This document shows, piece by piece, positions 19,072-28,304 of a stretch of DNA of 55,859 nt; positions within the stretch are counted from its first letter, which is position 1, and each line of letters starts with the position of its first letter. A program made the translations under genes and the position numbers. Below the pieces are notes generated by a model. It was not told the origin of the DNA. It searched no databases and was given only the letters and a program-made list of their open reading frames with translations. This stretch comes from Lachnospiraceae bacterium (GTDB lineage Bacteria > Bacillota > Clostridia > Lachnospirales > Lachnospiraceae). The stretch covers positions 1 through 55,859 of the forward strand of contig JAGAQG010000041.1 in assembly GCA_017622875.1 (NCBI GenBank), in the 5' to 3' direction.

Positions 19072-19917
19072 ATGAAAAAACTTATCGCGTTATTGTTAGC
19101 AGGATGTATGAGCGCAGCATTACTTACCGGCTGTGGAAGCAAAGAAGAAACAGCAGATGCTCCAGCAGAGGAAGCTGTAGAAGCAGAAGTGGAAGAAGAG
19201 GCTGAAGCAGAAAGTGATCTTGCTTATGTAAAAGAAAAAGGAACATTGGTTGTTGGTATTACAGACTTCGCACCAATGGATTATAAAGACGAAAATGGTG
19301 AATGGATCGGATTTGACGCTGACATGGCAAAAGGATTTGCTGAAAAGCTTGGCGTAGCAGTGGAATTCGTTGAAATTGACTGGGACAATAAGATTTTAGA
19401 ACTTGATGGAAAAACGATCGACTGTGTATGGAATGGTATGACATTAACAGATGAAGTAAAATCTGCAATGGATTGTTCCAATGCATACTGCAACAACGCA
19501 CAGATCGTAATCGTACCGGCTGACAAAGCAGACGATTATCAGACAGTAGAAAGCCTTGAAGGACTTTCCTTTGCAGTAGAAGCAGGAAGTGCCGGAGAAG
19601 CGGCAGTGACAGAACTTGGTCTTGACTGTACACCAGTAAAAGCACAGTCAGATGCATTAATGGAAGTTGCAGCAGGAACTTCTGATGCAGCAGTCATTGA
19701 CTCTCTGATGGCAGCAGCTATGGTAGGCGAAGGTACAGGATATGACACTTTAACTTATACAGTAGGTCTTACAACTGAAGAATATGGTGTAGGTTTCCGT
19801 AAAGGTTCTGATTTAGCAGCTGAATTAAATGCATATTTTGTAGAAGCTTATGCAGCAGGAACTATGCAGGAATGTGCAGCAACTTATGGAGTAGATGCAG
19901 CACTGGTATCTCAGTAG
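19072..19917 (+). CDS. Polar amino acid ABC transporter substrate-binding lipoprotein
   Basis: 281-residue SBP family 3 protein. The signal peptide ends in lipobox LTGC (Cys about residue 22), followed by an Ala/Glu-rich acidic linker to residue 48. The binding domain opens with KEKGTLVVGITDFAPMDYKD and contains GFDADMAKGFAEKLG and the hinge-region SLEGLSFAVEAGSAGE, characteristic of amino acid binding proteins. GGAAGG precedes the start by 7 bases. It is followed by a hairpin, then the permease and ATPase. The exact amino acid is not deducible. Confidence 0.92.
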   Translation: MKKLIALLLAGCMSAALLTGCGSKEETADAPAEEAVEAEVEEEAEAESDLAYVKEKGTLVVGITDFAPMDYKDENGEWIGFDADMAKGFAEKLGVAVEFVEIDWDNKILELDGKTIDCVWNGMTLTDEVKSAMDCSNAYCNNAQIVIVPADKADDYQTVESLEGLSFAVEAGSAGEAAVTELGLDCTPVKAQSDALMEVAAGTSDAAVIDSLMAAAMVGEGTGYDTLTYTVGLTTEEYGVGFRKGSDLAAELNAYFVEAYAAGTMQECAATYGVDAALVSQ

Positions 19918-19950
19918 GAGTTTTACTGAAAACATTTTAAGAAATTACAT

Positions 19951-19979
19951 AGAGGGCGGATGATCCGCCCTCTCTTTTA
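19951..19979 (+). terminator. Intercistronic terminator/attenuator after the binding protein
   Basis: A perfect 10-bp GC-rich stem (AGAGGGCGGA / TCCGCCCTCT), loop TGA, then CTTTTAT. It precedes the permease gene by about 28 bases, so probably limits read-through and favours binding-protein excess. Confidence 0.8.
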
Positions 19980-20006
19980 TCGTAATAGAAAGTAGGATAG
20001 AAATCA

Positions 20007-20693
20007 ATGGAACTGATTCTTGAACAGATGCCGATCGTTTTACCGGCATTGAATGCGGGCTTTTTACAGACATTAAAACTGTTTGCAGTTACCTTGGTGG
20101 GGGCACTCCCTCTGGGACTGATCATCGCCTTTGGAGCAATGTCTAAATTTAAGCCATTAAGTCTTTTTACAAAATTAGTGATCTGGGTGGTTCGAGGAAC
20201 GCCTTTGATGATTCAGCTGCTCATTATTTACTATTTCCCGGGACTGGTACTGAAAAATCCAATTTGGGGAAGTGGAGAAAGCGGAAGATTCTTGGCAGCA
20301 TCAGTGGCATTTATTTTTAATTATGCCTGCTATTTTGCGGAAATTTACCGTGGCGGCATCCAGAGTGTGCCGGTAGGACAGGAAGAGGCAGGTCTTGTGC
20401 TTGGCATGACAAAGACACAGATCTTCTTTAAGGTAAAGCTTCTTCAGATGATTAAACGAATCGTGCCGCCGGTTTCCAATGAAATTATTACATTGGTAAA
20501 GGATACTTCTCTGTCTCGTATCATTGCCTTACAGGAAGTCATCTGGGCGGGGCAGGCATTTATGAAAGGAACACAGGAAATTTCAGGTGCTATCTGGCCT
20601 CTGTTCTTTACAGCAGTATATTATTTGATCTTTAGCGGTATTCTGACGGTTCTTTTGACAAAACTGGAACAGAAGCTGGATTATTTTAGATAG
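20007..20693 (+). CDS. Amino acid ABC transporter permease (HisM/GlnP family)
   Basis: 228-residue membrane subunit with five or so helices, typical for polar amino acid permeases. The family signature is present: LVIWVVRGTPLMIQLLIIYY, YFAEIYRGGIQSVPVGQEEA and the EAA loop AGLVLGMTKTQIFFKVKLLQ. The start has only a modest ribosome site (GTAGGATAG). It pairs with the ATPase 12 bases downstream. Confidence 0.93.
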   Translation: MELILEQMPIVLPALNAGFLQTLKLFAVTLVGALPLGLIIAFGAMSKFKPLSLFTKLVIWVVRGTPLMIQLLIIYYFPGLVLKNPIWGSGESGRFLAASVAFIFNYACYFAEIYRGGIQSVPVGQEEAGLVLGMTKTQIFFKVKLLQMIKRIVPPVSNEIITLVKDTSLSRIIALQEVIWAGQAFMKGTQEISGAIWPLFFTAVYYLIFSGILTVLLTKLEQKLDYFR

Positions 20694-20705
20694 GAGGAAA
20701 GAGAG

Positions 20706-21491
20706 ATGTCTATTTTAGAAGTAAAGCATATTAGTAAATCCTTTGGAAATACAGAAGTTTTAAAAGATGTCAGCTTTTCTCTGGAAGAGGGAGAGGTTGT
20801 ATCGATCATCGGTTCTTCGGGAAGTGGTAAGACAACACTGCTTCGATGCTTAAATTTCCTTGAAACACCAGATGAGGGTGTCATTAAAGTCATGGATGAG
20901 GTTCTTTTGGATGCAAAAGATCCCACAACCTTAAAAGAGTCGGAAATACGCAAGAAAAGACTTCGCTTTGGTCTGGTATTTCAGAACTTCAACCTTTTTC
21001 CACAATATACGGCACTGGAAAATGTAATGCTGGCGAAGGAGCTGCTGGCAAAGGAAAAGCCGGATTATAAGGCAAGAAAAAAAGAGATTCATGAGGAAAT
21101 TAAGAATTTGGCCGAAGAGCTGTTAAAGCAGATGGGACTGGGAGACAGAATGAATAATTATCCTCATCAGCTTTCCGGCGGACAGTGCCAGCGAGTGGCG
21201 ATTGCAAGAGCATTGGCACTGCGACCTGATATTTTATGTTTCGATGAACCGACTTCTGCGCTGGACCCTGAACTTACAGGGGAAGTCCTTCGCGTTATTA
21301 AGGAGCTGGCAGATCAGCATACGACGATGATTATTGTTACTCATGAGATGGCTTTTGCCAGAGATGTGGCAAATAAGGTAATCTTTATGGATGACGGGGT
21401 TATTTTGGAACAGGGCGATCCGCATGAAGTGTTTGAAAATCCGAAAGAAGAACGTACCAAACAGTTCTTATCAAGATTTACACAGGGATGA
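20706..21491 (+). CDS. Amino acid ABC transporter ATP-binding protein (GlnQ family)
   Basis: 261-residue ABC ATPase. Walker A GSSGSGKTTLLRCLNFLE, Q-loop VFQNFNLFPQYTALENVML, signature LSGGQCQRVAIARALA, Walker B ILCFDEPTSALDPEL and H-loop VTHEMAFARDVANKV are all intact and of the polar amino acid subfamily. The LSGGQCQR variant (Cys for Gln/Arg) is seen in many Firmicute homologues. It starts behind TAGGAGG and is the last gene before a strong terminator. Confidence 0.95.
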   Translation: MSILEVKHISKSFGNTEVLKDVSFSLEEGEVVSIIGSSGSGKTTLLRCLNFLETPDEGVIKVMDEVLLDAKDPTTLKESEIRKKRLRFGLVFQNFNLFPQYTALENVMLAKELLAKEKPDYKARKKEIHEEIKNLAEELLKQMGLGDRMNNYPHQLSGGQCQRVAIARALALRPDILCFDEPTSALDPELTGEVLRVIKELADQHTTMIIVTHEMAFARDVANKVIFMDDGVILEQGDPHEVFENPKEERTKQFLSRFTQG

Positions 21492-21518
21492 GCTGAAACG
21501 TAATTAATAGAAGTCTAA

Positions 21519-21553
21519 AAGGCGTATAGAAGTGATTCTATGCGTCTTTTTTT
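21519..21553 (+). terminator. Intrinsic terminator of the amino acid ABC operon
   Basis: A 13-bp stem (AAGGCGTATAGAA / TTCTATGCGTCTT, two G-T pairs), loop GTGA, then a run of T. Confidence 0.9.
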
Positions 21554-21691
21554 GAAAAGCAACTGCTGGTTGCGGGATTTCAAAGGGAAATTGGTAGTCT
21601 GCAACTACAAAATCAGCTATGATAGAACCATCTTAAGAGAAACGATATCGTGAAAAATAAGAAGAAGGAAAAGCGATAGAGGAGGACAGCT

Positions 21692-22684
21692 ATGATTTTA
21701 GCAGAAAAAATTATGAAATTAAGAAAACAAAATGGATGGTCGCAGGAGGACTTGGCAGCACGTTTAAATGTGTCGAGACAGTCTGTATCAAAATGGGAGA
21801 GCATGGCATCAATTCCTGATTTGGAAAAAATCGTAAAGATGAGCCAGATATTTGGTGTGAGTACAGATTACCTATTAAAAGATGAAATTGAAGAGGATAC
21901 TTCTTTTAACATTGATGAGGTGATGCCGGAACAGGAAGAATTAAATGTATGTCATGTAACGATGAAAGAAGCTACAGAATATATGGATTGTGTGGAGAAA
22001 GTTTCACTCCGGATTGCACTGGGGGTCGCAATCTGTATTCTTTCACCGGTCGTTTCAATCCTTCTGAGTGGAATGCAGGAATGTCAGGTAATTCAGATGA
22101 CGGAAGACGCAGCGGCGGGAATCGGGATCATTGTTCTTCTGTTGATGGTTGCTTGTGCGGTTGCTTTATTTGTTATCAATGGGATGAAGCTTGAGAAGTA
22201 TGAATATCTGGAAAAAGAAAAATTGTCTTTAGAATATGGGATAGCCGGAATTGTGGAGAGAAAAAAGGAAATTTTTACTCCAAAATTTCAAAAAGACATT
22301 GCCCTCGGTGTGTGTCTTTGCATTTTATGCGTTGTTCCGCTGATGATTGGTGTGGCTATGGGCGGCGAAGAAATTACAATTATCTATTGTCTTGGATTTC
22401 TGCTTGCTATGGTTGCTGCAGCGGTATTTCTTTTCGTAAAAGATGGAATGGTTCATGGATCATATCAAAAGCTGTTGGAAGAAGGGGACTATACGAGGGA
22501 GAAAAAAGAGTTCAACAAAAAGAACGGAGCCGCAGCAACCATTTATTGGTGCGTGGTGACTGCGATTTATCTGGGAATCAGTTTCGTCACAATGCGCTGG
22601 GACAGAACCTGGATCATCTGGCCAGTGGTGGGGGTACTGTTTGGCGCTGTGGAAGCAGTGCTGGCAGTAAGACAGAAAAAGTAA
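21692..22684 (+). CDS. XRE-family regulator with C-terminal membrane domain
   Basis: 330 residues. Residues 1-65 are a Cro/CI-type helix-turn-helix ([28 protein letters not shown]), followed by the common clostridial block [16 protein letters not shown]. From about residue 105 there are four hydrophobic helices ([39 protein letters not shown], a third near 210 and a fourth near 240) and two more at the C-terminus, so it is a membrane-anchored DNA-binding protein. GGAGGA precedes the start by 9 bases. Such proteins are frequent in Clostridia; signal and targets are unknown. Confidence 0.88.
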   Translation: MILAEKIMKLRKQNGWSQEDLAARLNVSRQSVSKWESMASIPDLEKIVKMSQIFGVSTDYLLKDEIEEDTSFNIDEVMPEQEELNVCHVTMKEATEYMDCVEKVSLRIALGVAICILSPVVSILLSGMQECQVIQMTEDAAAGIGIIVLLLMVACAVALFVINGMKLEKYEYLEKEKLSLEYGIAGIVERKKEIFTPKFQKDIALGVCLCILCVVPLMIGVAMGGEEITIIYCLGFLLAMVAAAVFLFVKDGMVHGSYQKLLEEGDYTREKKEFNKKNGAAATIYWCVVTAIYLGISFVTMRWDRTWIIWPVVGVLFGAVEAVLAVRQKK

Positions 22685-22706
22685 GAAATTTAGTTAAAAG
22701 ACTGAG

Positions 22707-22736
22707 AAAGAGAACTTGCAAAAGTTCTCTTTTTTT
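22707..22736 (+). terminator. Intrinsic terminator after the XRE gene
   Basis: An 11-bp stem (AAAGAGAACTT / AAGTTCTCTTT), loop GCAA, followed by T residues. Confidence 0.88.
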
Positions 22737-22764
22737 GTACAATACAAAGATAAGGAGGCGGCAT

Positions 22765-24027
22765 ATGAGCAGGATAATTTTTCATATTGATGTAAATTCC
22801 GCGTTTCTCAGCTGGACAGCGGTAGAAAAATTGAAAAATGGTTCGGACGTGGATATCCGTGAGATTCCTGCCATCATTGGTGGAGATGAAGCCAGCCGCC
22901 ATGGAATCGTGTTGGCAAAGTCGGTGTCTGCAAAAAAGTATGGTGTTACCACAGGGGAACCTATTGCTCAGGCACTTCGCAAATGTGCCAGTCTTGTGAT
23001 GGAGCCGCCAAATCATAAGATGTATCGGGAATACAGCAGACAGCTGATGGATTACTTTCGGACCTATACGCCGGATATCGAGCAGCTGTCGGTGGATGAG
23101 TGTTTCCTGGACTATACACCAATCGCTCATTTATATGGCGAGCCAGTAGCTTTTGCGAATCGACTAAGAAATGAAGTGAAAGAAAAATTTGGTTTTACGG
23201 TCAATGTGGGAATTTCAGAAGTCAAAATTCTTGCCAAAATGGCCAGTGATTTTGAAAAACCGGATAAGGTACATACACTCTGGAAATCGGAGATTCATAA
23301 GAAGATGTGGCCGCTTCCGGTTTCAGAGCTTTATATGGTGGGAAAATCCTCTCTGCCAAAACTTCGAAACTTAGGAATCCACACCATCGGAGATCTGGCC
23401 AAGATGAATCCGGAAATTCTGGAAGCACATTTTAAAAGCTTTGGAAAAATGATCTGGGAAAATGCCAATGGAATCGGCAGCGATGTGGTAGAGTCAGAAT
23501 CCGCAGCAGCCAAGGGTGTGGGGAATTCGACGACTTTGAGCGAAGATTTAACAGATACGGCCAATGCAAAGAAAGTATTACTGACCTTGGCAGAATCCGT
23601 GTCCGGCAGACTGCGAAAGCAGGAGTTTCTGGCAGGGAATGTGACGGTGGAGATCAAATATTCAGATTTCTCAAAATGTTCTCACCAATCACCGCTTTTG
23701 ACACCGACAAATTCTACAGCAAAGATCTATGAATTATCCTGTCAGTTATTTGACGAGTTATGGAATGGTGCACCGATACGTTTACTTGGAATCAGAACTT
23801 CGAAATTGCAGGATGTTTCAGAGCCGGTACAGATGTCGCTGTTTGATATGGAGTTTCCAGAAGAAATAAAAGAGAAAAAGCGGACAAATAAGGGACCTTC
23901 TGGGGAAAAGCTGGAAAAACTGGATAAGGCAATGGATGCCATCAAAAAACGATATGGTGACGGTGCGATCATGAGGGGAAGTTTCCTGATGAAAGACAAG
24001 CAGCCGCCATCAGCTCAGGAAGAATAG
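22765..24027 (+). CDS. dinB: DNA polymerase IV (Y-family, DinB/UmuC-like)
   Basis: Error-prone lesion-bypass polymerase, 420 residues. The palm opens with IIFHIDVNSAFLSW (first catalytic Asp), and the second acidic pair is in QLSVDECFLDYTP near residue 111. The little-finger domain follows the helix-hairpin region LPKLRNLGIHTIGDLAKMNP. A C-terminal extension (about 50 residues, LDKAMDAIKKRYGDGAIMRG) and a possible clamp-binding MSLFDME (QMSLFDM near 355) are seen. The start at 22765 follows AAGGAGGCGG; the longer reading overlaps the XRE gene and is a shadow. Confidence 0.93.
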   Translation: MSRIIFHIDVNSAFLSWTAVEKLKNGSDVDIREIPAIIGGDEASRHGIVLAKSVSAKKYGVTTGEPIAQALRKCASLVMEPPNHKMYREYSRQLMDYFRTYTPDIEQLSVDECFLDYTPIAHLYGEPVAFANRLRNEVKEKFGFTVNVGISEVKILAKMASDFEKPDKVHTLWKSEIHKKMWPLPVSELYMVGKSSLPKLRNLGIHTIGDLAKMNPEILEAHFKSFGKMIWENANGIGSDVVESESAAAKGVGNSTTLSEDLTDTANAKKVLLTLAESVSGRLRKQEFLAGNVTVEIKYSDFSKCSHQSPLLTPTNSTAKIYELSCQLFDELWNGAPIRLLGIRTSKLQDVSEPVQMSLFDMEFPEEIKEKKRTNKGPSGEKLEKLDKAMDAIKKRYGDGAIMRGSFLMKDKQPPSAQEE

Positions 24028-24037
24028 GAAAAACCTG

Positions 24038-24066
24038 TTGAAGGAACATTTCAATAGTGTTAAATT
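24038..24066 (+). promoter_or_regulatory. Possible promoter of the DUF815 gene
   Basis: -35 TTGAAG (24038-24043), 17-base spacer, -10 TAAATT (24061-24066), about 47 bases before the start codon. Confidence 0.45.
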
Positions 24067-24112
24067 ATAGGGTAATGAAAAGCTTATGGATTACAGAAAA
24101 GAGGAAGAAACT

Positions 24113-25426
24113 ATGTACAGAGAGGTAGCGAAATTAATTTTATACAGAGATTTGGGAGAGGACAGCATCCTTTTGAAGCTTGCCGGAATTTTTGAGGATT
24201 TTGAAACAGGAAATGCATCAAAAGCAAATCTGACTACAAGAATTTATGAACAGATGAAGGCTCTTTTGGATACTGCCACAGTTTATGGATTTGACAAAAA
24301 TTTATGGCACAATTATCTGACGTTCATTTTATTGACAAATGAAAACTCTTTCTCCATGACAAGTGAGAAGGTAGGGGCAAATGATGGCACAGTGAATCAT
24401 TTTGCAAAGGGAGATTTCAAAGTATTTAAGAACCTGTTTGATTATGATTTTTCAAAGATTGAGGAAGCATTGGATATTGACTGCTTTTCAACCATCTGCA
24501 ACTACAAAGCAATCGGCAAAAAAGAACGTATGTACAATAAAAATGTCAGTGAAAAGGTACAGGCAGTCAGCGAAAAGATTGAACAGGCAAAAGATGAGAA
24601 CGAAATTTTTAATATCGTGACAGATTTTTACAAAGCATACGGTGTAGGAATGTTTGGTCTTAATAAAGCATTCCGTATTAAGAGCATTCCAGGTGGCGTA
24701 GAATTCCTTCCGATTAACAATACAGAAAAAGTCATGTTAAATGACCTGGTAGGTTATGAAATCCAGAAGCAGAAGCTGATTGATAACACAGAAGCTTTCG
24801 TGGAAGGCAGAGCGGCAAACAACTGTCTGTTATTTGGTGACAGCGGTACAGGTAAATCCACAAGTATCAAGGCAATCCTAAATGAATATTATGACCGCGG
24901 ACTGCGTATGATTGAAATTTATAAGCACCAGTTTCAGGATTTATCAAACATCATTGCTCAGATCAAGAACAGAAACTATCGCTTCATTATTTACATGGAT
25001 GATTTATCTTTTGAAGAATTCGAAATTGAATACAAATTCTTAAAGGCAGTCATTGAAGGCGGTATGGAAACAAAACCGGACAATGTATTGATCTATGCGA
25101 CATCCAACAGACGTCACCTGATCAGAGAAACATGGAGTGACCGTTCTGATATGTCTCAGGACGAATTACACCGTTCCGACACAATGCAGGAAAAACTGTC
25201 TCTGGTAGCGAGATTTGGTGTGACCATCAACTACTCAAAACCGACCAAGAAGGAATTCAACAATATTGTTGTGGAACTGGCAAAGAGATATCCGGAAATC
25301 ACATTGACAGAAGAAGAACTGATGGCAAAGGCAAATATGTGGGAAATGAGTCATGGCGGCGTGTCAGGACGTACCGCTCAGCAGTTCATCAATTATCTGG
25401 CAGGAAAGACCCCATTGGCAGAATAA
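24113..25426 (+). CDS. AAA+ ATPase of the DUF815 family
   Basis: 437-residue cytoplasmic protein. The C-terminal 250 residues are a DUF815-type AAA+ domain: Walker [19 protein letters not shown] near residue 237, Walker [15 protein letters not shown], sensor-1 [12 protein letters not shown] and the basic [19 protein letters not shown]. The N-terminal 200 residues are helical and unassigned. I placed the start at 24113 behind GAGGAAG; the ATG at 24086 lacks a ribosome site. The family is widespread in bacteria with no established role. It is followed at 15 bases by nfo. Confidence 0.9.
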   Translation: MYREVAKLILYRDLGEDSILLKLAGIFEDFETGNASKANLTTRIYEQMKALLDTATVYGFDKNLWHNYLTFILLTNENSFSMTSEKVGANDGTVNHFAKGDFKVFKNLFDYDFSKIEEALDIDCFSTICNYKAIGKKERMYNKNVSEKVQAVSEKIEQAKDENEIFNIVTDFYKAYGVGMFGLNKAFRIKSIPGGVEFLPINNTEKVMLNDLVGYEIQKQKLIDNTEAFVEGRAANNCLLFGDSGTGKSTSIKAILNEYYDRGLRMIEIYKHQFQDLSNIIAQIKNRNYRFIIYMDDLSFEEFEIEYKFLKAVIEGGMETKPDNVLIYATSNRRHLIRETWSDRSDMSQDELHRSDTMQEKLSLVARFGVTINYSKPTKKEFNNIVVELAKRYPEITLTEEELMAKANMWEMSHGGVSGRTAQQFINYLAGKTPLAE

Positions 25427-25441
25427 GAGGAGGAAACAGCT

Positions 25442-26311
25442 ATTTTAAAATTAGGTTCTCATGTAGGAATGAGCGGCAAAAAGATGATGTTAGGATCTGC
25501 CTTGGAAGCATTGTCTTACGGTGCAAATACATTTATGATCTATACCGGTGCGCCGCAGAATACAAAACGAAAAGAATTATCGGAATTAAATATAGAAGCA
25601 GCGAGAAAATGTATGGCAGAGAATGGAATTGAAGAATTTATCGTTCATGCGCCATATATTATCAACCTCGGAAATACGATTAAACCGGAAACTTACGAAA
25701 TTGCGGAACAGTTTCTTGCATTGGAAATCGAGCGTACCATTGCCATGGGAAGTCATGTGCTGGTGCTTCATCCGGGGGCACATGTAGGAGCCGGAGTAGA
25801 AGCAGGTGTTGCCTCCATCGTAAAAGGAATTAACAATGTGCTGACAGCTGATACAGACTGTTACATTGCACTGGAGACCATGGCTGGAAAAGGTTCTGAG
25901 ATTGGAAGGACTTTTGAAGAACTGGCAATGATTTATGACGGTGTGAAATATAATGACAAGCTTCGTGTCTGTTTTGATACCTGTCATACCCATGATGCAG
26001 GTTATGATATCGTTCACGATTTTAACGGAGTCATTGACAAATTTGACCGTATCATTGGAAAGGATCAGATTGCAGTCTTCCATATCAATGACAGTAAAAA
26101 TGTATTCGGTGCAGGAAAAGACCGTCATGCAAATTTAGGACAGGGAGAGATCGGATTTGAAGCATTGAAAAATGTAGTGTACCATCCGGACTTTATGGAC
26201 GTGCCAAAGATTCTGGAAACTCCGTGGATTCCTGCAAATGATGGTACAAAGAACAGCTTCCCACCATATAAAGAGGAAATTGCACGACTCAGAGCAGCAG
26301 GCAATGATTGA
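25442..26311 (+). CDS. nfo: Endonuclease IV (apurinic site repair) with apparent ATT start
   Basis: Zinc-dependent AP endonuclease of base excision repair. From the first ATG (25469) the product is 280 residues, but the conserved family start (LKLGSHVGM) lies upstream, and the only codon between the in-frame stop at 25424 and that motif which suits the AAGAGGAGG site (25425-25433, 8-base spacing) is ATT at 25442. No ATG, GTG or TTG is available. Zn ligands are visible in [46 protein letters not shown] and LETPW. The reading from 25442 gives 289 residues, normal for the family. Confidence 0.85.
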   Translation: MLKLGSHVGMSGKKMMLGSALEALSYGANTFMIYTGAPQNTKRKELSELNIEAARKCMAENGIEEFIVHAPYIINLGNTIKPETYEIAEQFLALEIERTIAMGSHVLVLHPGAHVGAGVEAGVASIVKGINNVLTADTDCYIALETMAGKGSEIGRTFEELAMIYDGVKYNDKLRVCFDTCHTHDAGYDIVHDFNGVIDKFDRIIGKDQIAVFHINDSKNVFGAGKDRHANLGQGEIGFEALKNVVYHPDFMDVPKILETPWIPANDGTKNSFPPYKEEIARLRAAGND

Positions 26312-26336
26312 AATTATATGGAAAAAGTGATATAAT
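26308..26336 (+). promoter_or_regulatory. Predicted promoter of argS
   Basis: -35 TTGAAA (26308-26313, overlapping the nfo stop), 17-base spacer, consensus -10 TATAAT (26331-26336). Confidence 0.7.
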
Positions 26337-26379
26337 ATTTCGGTTAATTAGTAACTCACATACAAAGAGAGGAAAACGT

Positions 26380-28146
26380 ATGAAAAAAATTATAGATTTA
26401 ATTGAAGCTGAGGTTGTAAAGGCCTTCGAAACGGCAGAAATTGATACCAAATTTGCAAAAGTATCCTTATCAAACCGTCCTGACCTTTGCGAATATCAGT
26501 GTAACGGTGCTATGGCTGCTGCAAAACAGTACCACAAAGCGCCAATCATGATCGCAAACGCAGTTGTAGAAAAATTACAGGAAAGCGAATGCTTTGCAGA
26601 AGTAACAGCAGTCAATCCTGGATTTATCAATATCAAGCTCTCACCTGCGTATCTTTCAGAATACTTAAACGGTATGCAGGAAGATGAACGCCTTGGATGT
26701 GACAAGGTGGAAAAACCTGAAACCATCGTCATCGACTATGGCGGACCAAACGTTGCAAAACCACTTCACGTAGGACATTTACGTTCTGCGATCATCGGGG
26801 AAAGTGTAAAACGCATTAGCAAATTTATGGGCCACAATGTCATCGGTGATGTTCATTTGGGAGACTGGGGACTTCAGCTGGGCTTAATCATTACAGAGCT
26901 TCGTGAGAGAAAACCGGATCTTGTATATTATGATGAAAGCTTTGAAGGTGAATATCCGGAAGAAGCACCATTTACAATTTCCGAACTGGAAGAAATCTAT
27001 CCGACAGCCAGTGGAAAATCCAAAGTGGATGAAGCGTACAAAGAAGCTGCTATGCAGGCAACACACGAACTGCAGCAGGGTAGAAGAGGCTACCGTGCAT
27101 TATTACAGCACATTTTAAATGTATCAGTCACAGACCTTAAGAAAAACTATGCAAACTTAAATGTATCCTTCGATTTATGGAAAGGTGAATCTGACGCACA
27201 GCCTTACATTCCAGCAATGGTTGAAAAAATGAAAAATGAAGGATTTGCTTACATGAGCGAAGGAGCTTTAGTCGTAGATGTTAAAGAAGAAACAGATACG
27301 AAGGAAATTCCTCCATGTATGATTTTAAAATCAGACGGAGCAAGCCTTTATACAACTACAGACCTTGCAACACTGGTTCAGCGTGAAGAAGATTTCCATC
27401 CGGACGAAGTGCTCTACATCGTAGACAAACGTCAGGAAATGCACTTCATTCAGGTATTCCGTTGTGCGAAAAAGACTGGTATTGTAGGTGAAAATACAAG
27501 CTTAAAATTCTTAGGCTTCGGTACGATGAACGGAAAAGATGGAAAGCCATTCAAAACTCGTGATGGCGGCGTTATGAGACTGGAAACACTGATCTCTGAT
27601 ATTAATGAACAGATGTACCAGAAAATCATGGAACGTGGCGAAATGACAGAAGAAGAAGCAAGAGCAACAGCGAAGATCGTAGGCCTTTCTGCTGTAAAAT
27701 ATGGTGATTTGTCAAATCAGGCTTCCAAAGATTATATTTTCGATATCGACAGATTTACTTCTTCTGAAGGTGATACAGGCCCATACATCCTTTATACAAT
27801 CGCCCGTATTAAATCAATTTTAAGAAAATACGAAGAAGTAAAGGGTGGTGTAAACAGCCTGACCATTGGTGAAGCAACAAATGACAGTGAAAAAGCACTG
27901 ATGTTAGAGCTCACAAAATTCAATGCAATGATGGAAAACGCATGTGAAGAACATGCACCACATAAAGTTTGTGCATTTATCTATGACCTGGCAAATGCAT
28001 TTAACAAGTTCTACCATGAAACAAAAATCATGGGAGAAGAGGATGAAAAGAAACAGGCATCTTATATTGCCCTTCTTGTTCTCACTAGAAAAGTATTAGA
28101 AACATGTATCGACGTGCTGGGATTTGAAGCACCAGAGAGAATGTAA
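26380..28146 (+). CDS. argS: Arginyl-tRNA synthetase
   Basis: Class I synthetase, 588 residues, normal length. Residues 1-85 form the Add1 N-domain. The HIGH motif is PLHVGHLRSA in DYGGPNVAKPLHVGHLRSAI, diagnostic of ArgRS; the KMSKS-like loop reads GKPFKTRDGGVMRL, the KMSKS-less type of many ArgRS. The C-terminal anticodon-binding DALR domain ends with GFEAPERM. The start is fixed by AGAGAGGAAAACGT; an upstream in-frame TTG at 26308 is not needed. Followed by a strong terminator. Confidence 0.95.
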   Translation: MKKIIDLIEAEVVKAFETAEIDTKFAKVSLSNRPDLCEYQCNGAMAAAKQYHKAPIMIANAVVEKLQESECFAEVTAVNPGFINIKLSPAYLSEYLNGMQEDERLGCDKVEKPETIVIDYGGPNVAKPLHVGHLRSAIIGESVKRISKFMGHNVIGDVHLGDWGLQLGLIITELRERKPDLVYYDESFEGEYPEEAPFTISELEEIYPTASGKSKVDEAYKEAAMQATHELQQGRRGYRALLQHILNVSVTDLKKNYANLNVSFDLWKGESDAQPYIPAMVEKMKNEGFAYMSEGALVVDVKEETDTKEIPPCMILKSDGASLYTTTDLATLVQREEDFHPDEVLYIVDKRQEMHFIQVFRCAKKTGIVGENTSLKFLGFGTMNGKDGKPFKTRDGGVMRLETLISDINEQMYQKIMERGEMTEEEARATAKIVGLSAVKYGDLSNQASKDYIFDIDRFTSSEGDTGPYILYTIARIKSILRKYEEVKGGVNSLTIGEATNDSEKALMLELTKFNAMMENACEEHAPHKVCAFIYDLANAFNKFYHETKIMGEEDEKKQASYIALLVLTRKVLETCIDVLGFEAPERM

Positions 28147-28154
28147 GAGAAGAC

Positions 28155-28217
28155 AAAAAACATCTATATTCGAGAGACGCTGTACGAAGTGCGTTCTCGA
28201 GGGTATAGATGTTTTTT
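28155..28217 (+). terminator. Long intrinsic terminator after argS
   Basis: A two-part stem: AAAAAACATCTATA pairs with TATAGATGTTTTTT at the base, and CGAGAGACGC pairs with GCGTTCTCG above it. The base stem with A and T runs could work in either direction. Confidence 0.85.
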
Positions 28218-28249
28218 GATTTTATTTTTACGCTTCTTTAGTGGCGTTT

Positions 28250-28278
28250 TTGCAAATTTTAGGTTATACTGATACTAT
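28250..28278 (+). promoter_or_regulatory. Possible promoter of the acetylesterase-like gene
   Basis: -35 TTGCAA (28250-28255), 17-base spacer, -10 TACTAT (28273-28278); an overlapping TATACT at 28265 is an alternative -10. Confidence 0.4.
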
Positions 28279-28304
28279 CTATTGATTTCTAAAGGAACAC
28301 AAAA

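Noticed and set aside
22312-22764. N-terminal extension of DinB by 151 residues
   Set aside because: It is an out-of-frame shadow of the XRE gene; the polymerase family starts at 22765 behind AAGGAGG.
25586-26128. 180-residue minus-strand ORF within nfo
   Set aside because: Antisense shadow; cysteine/phenylalanine-rich composition and no ribosome site.
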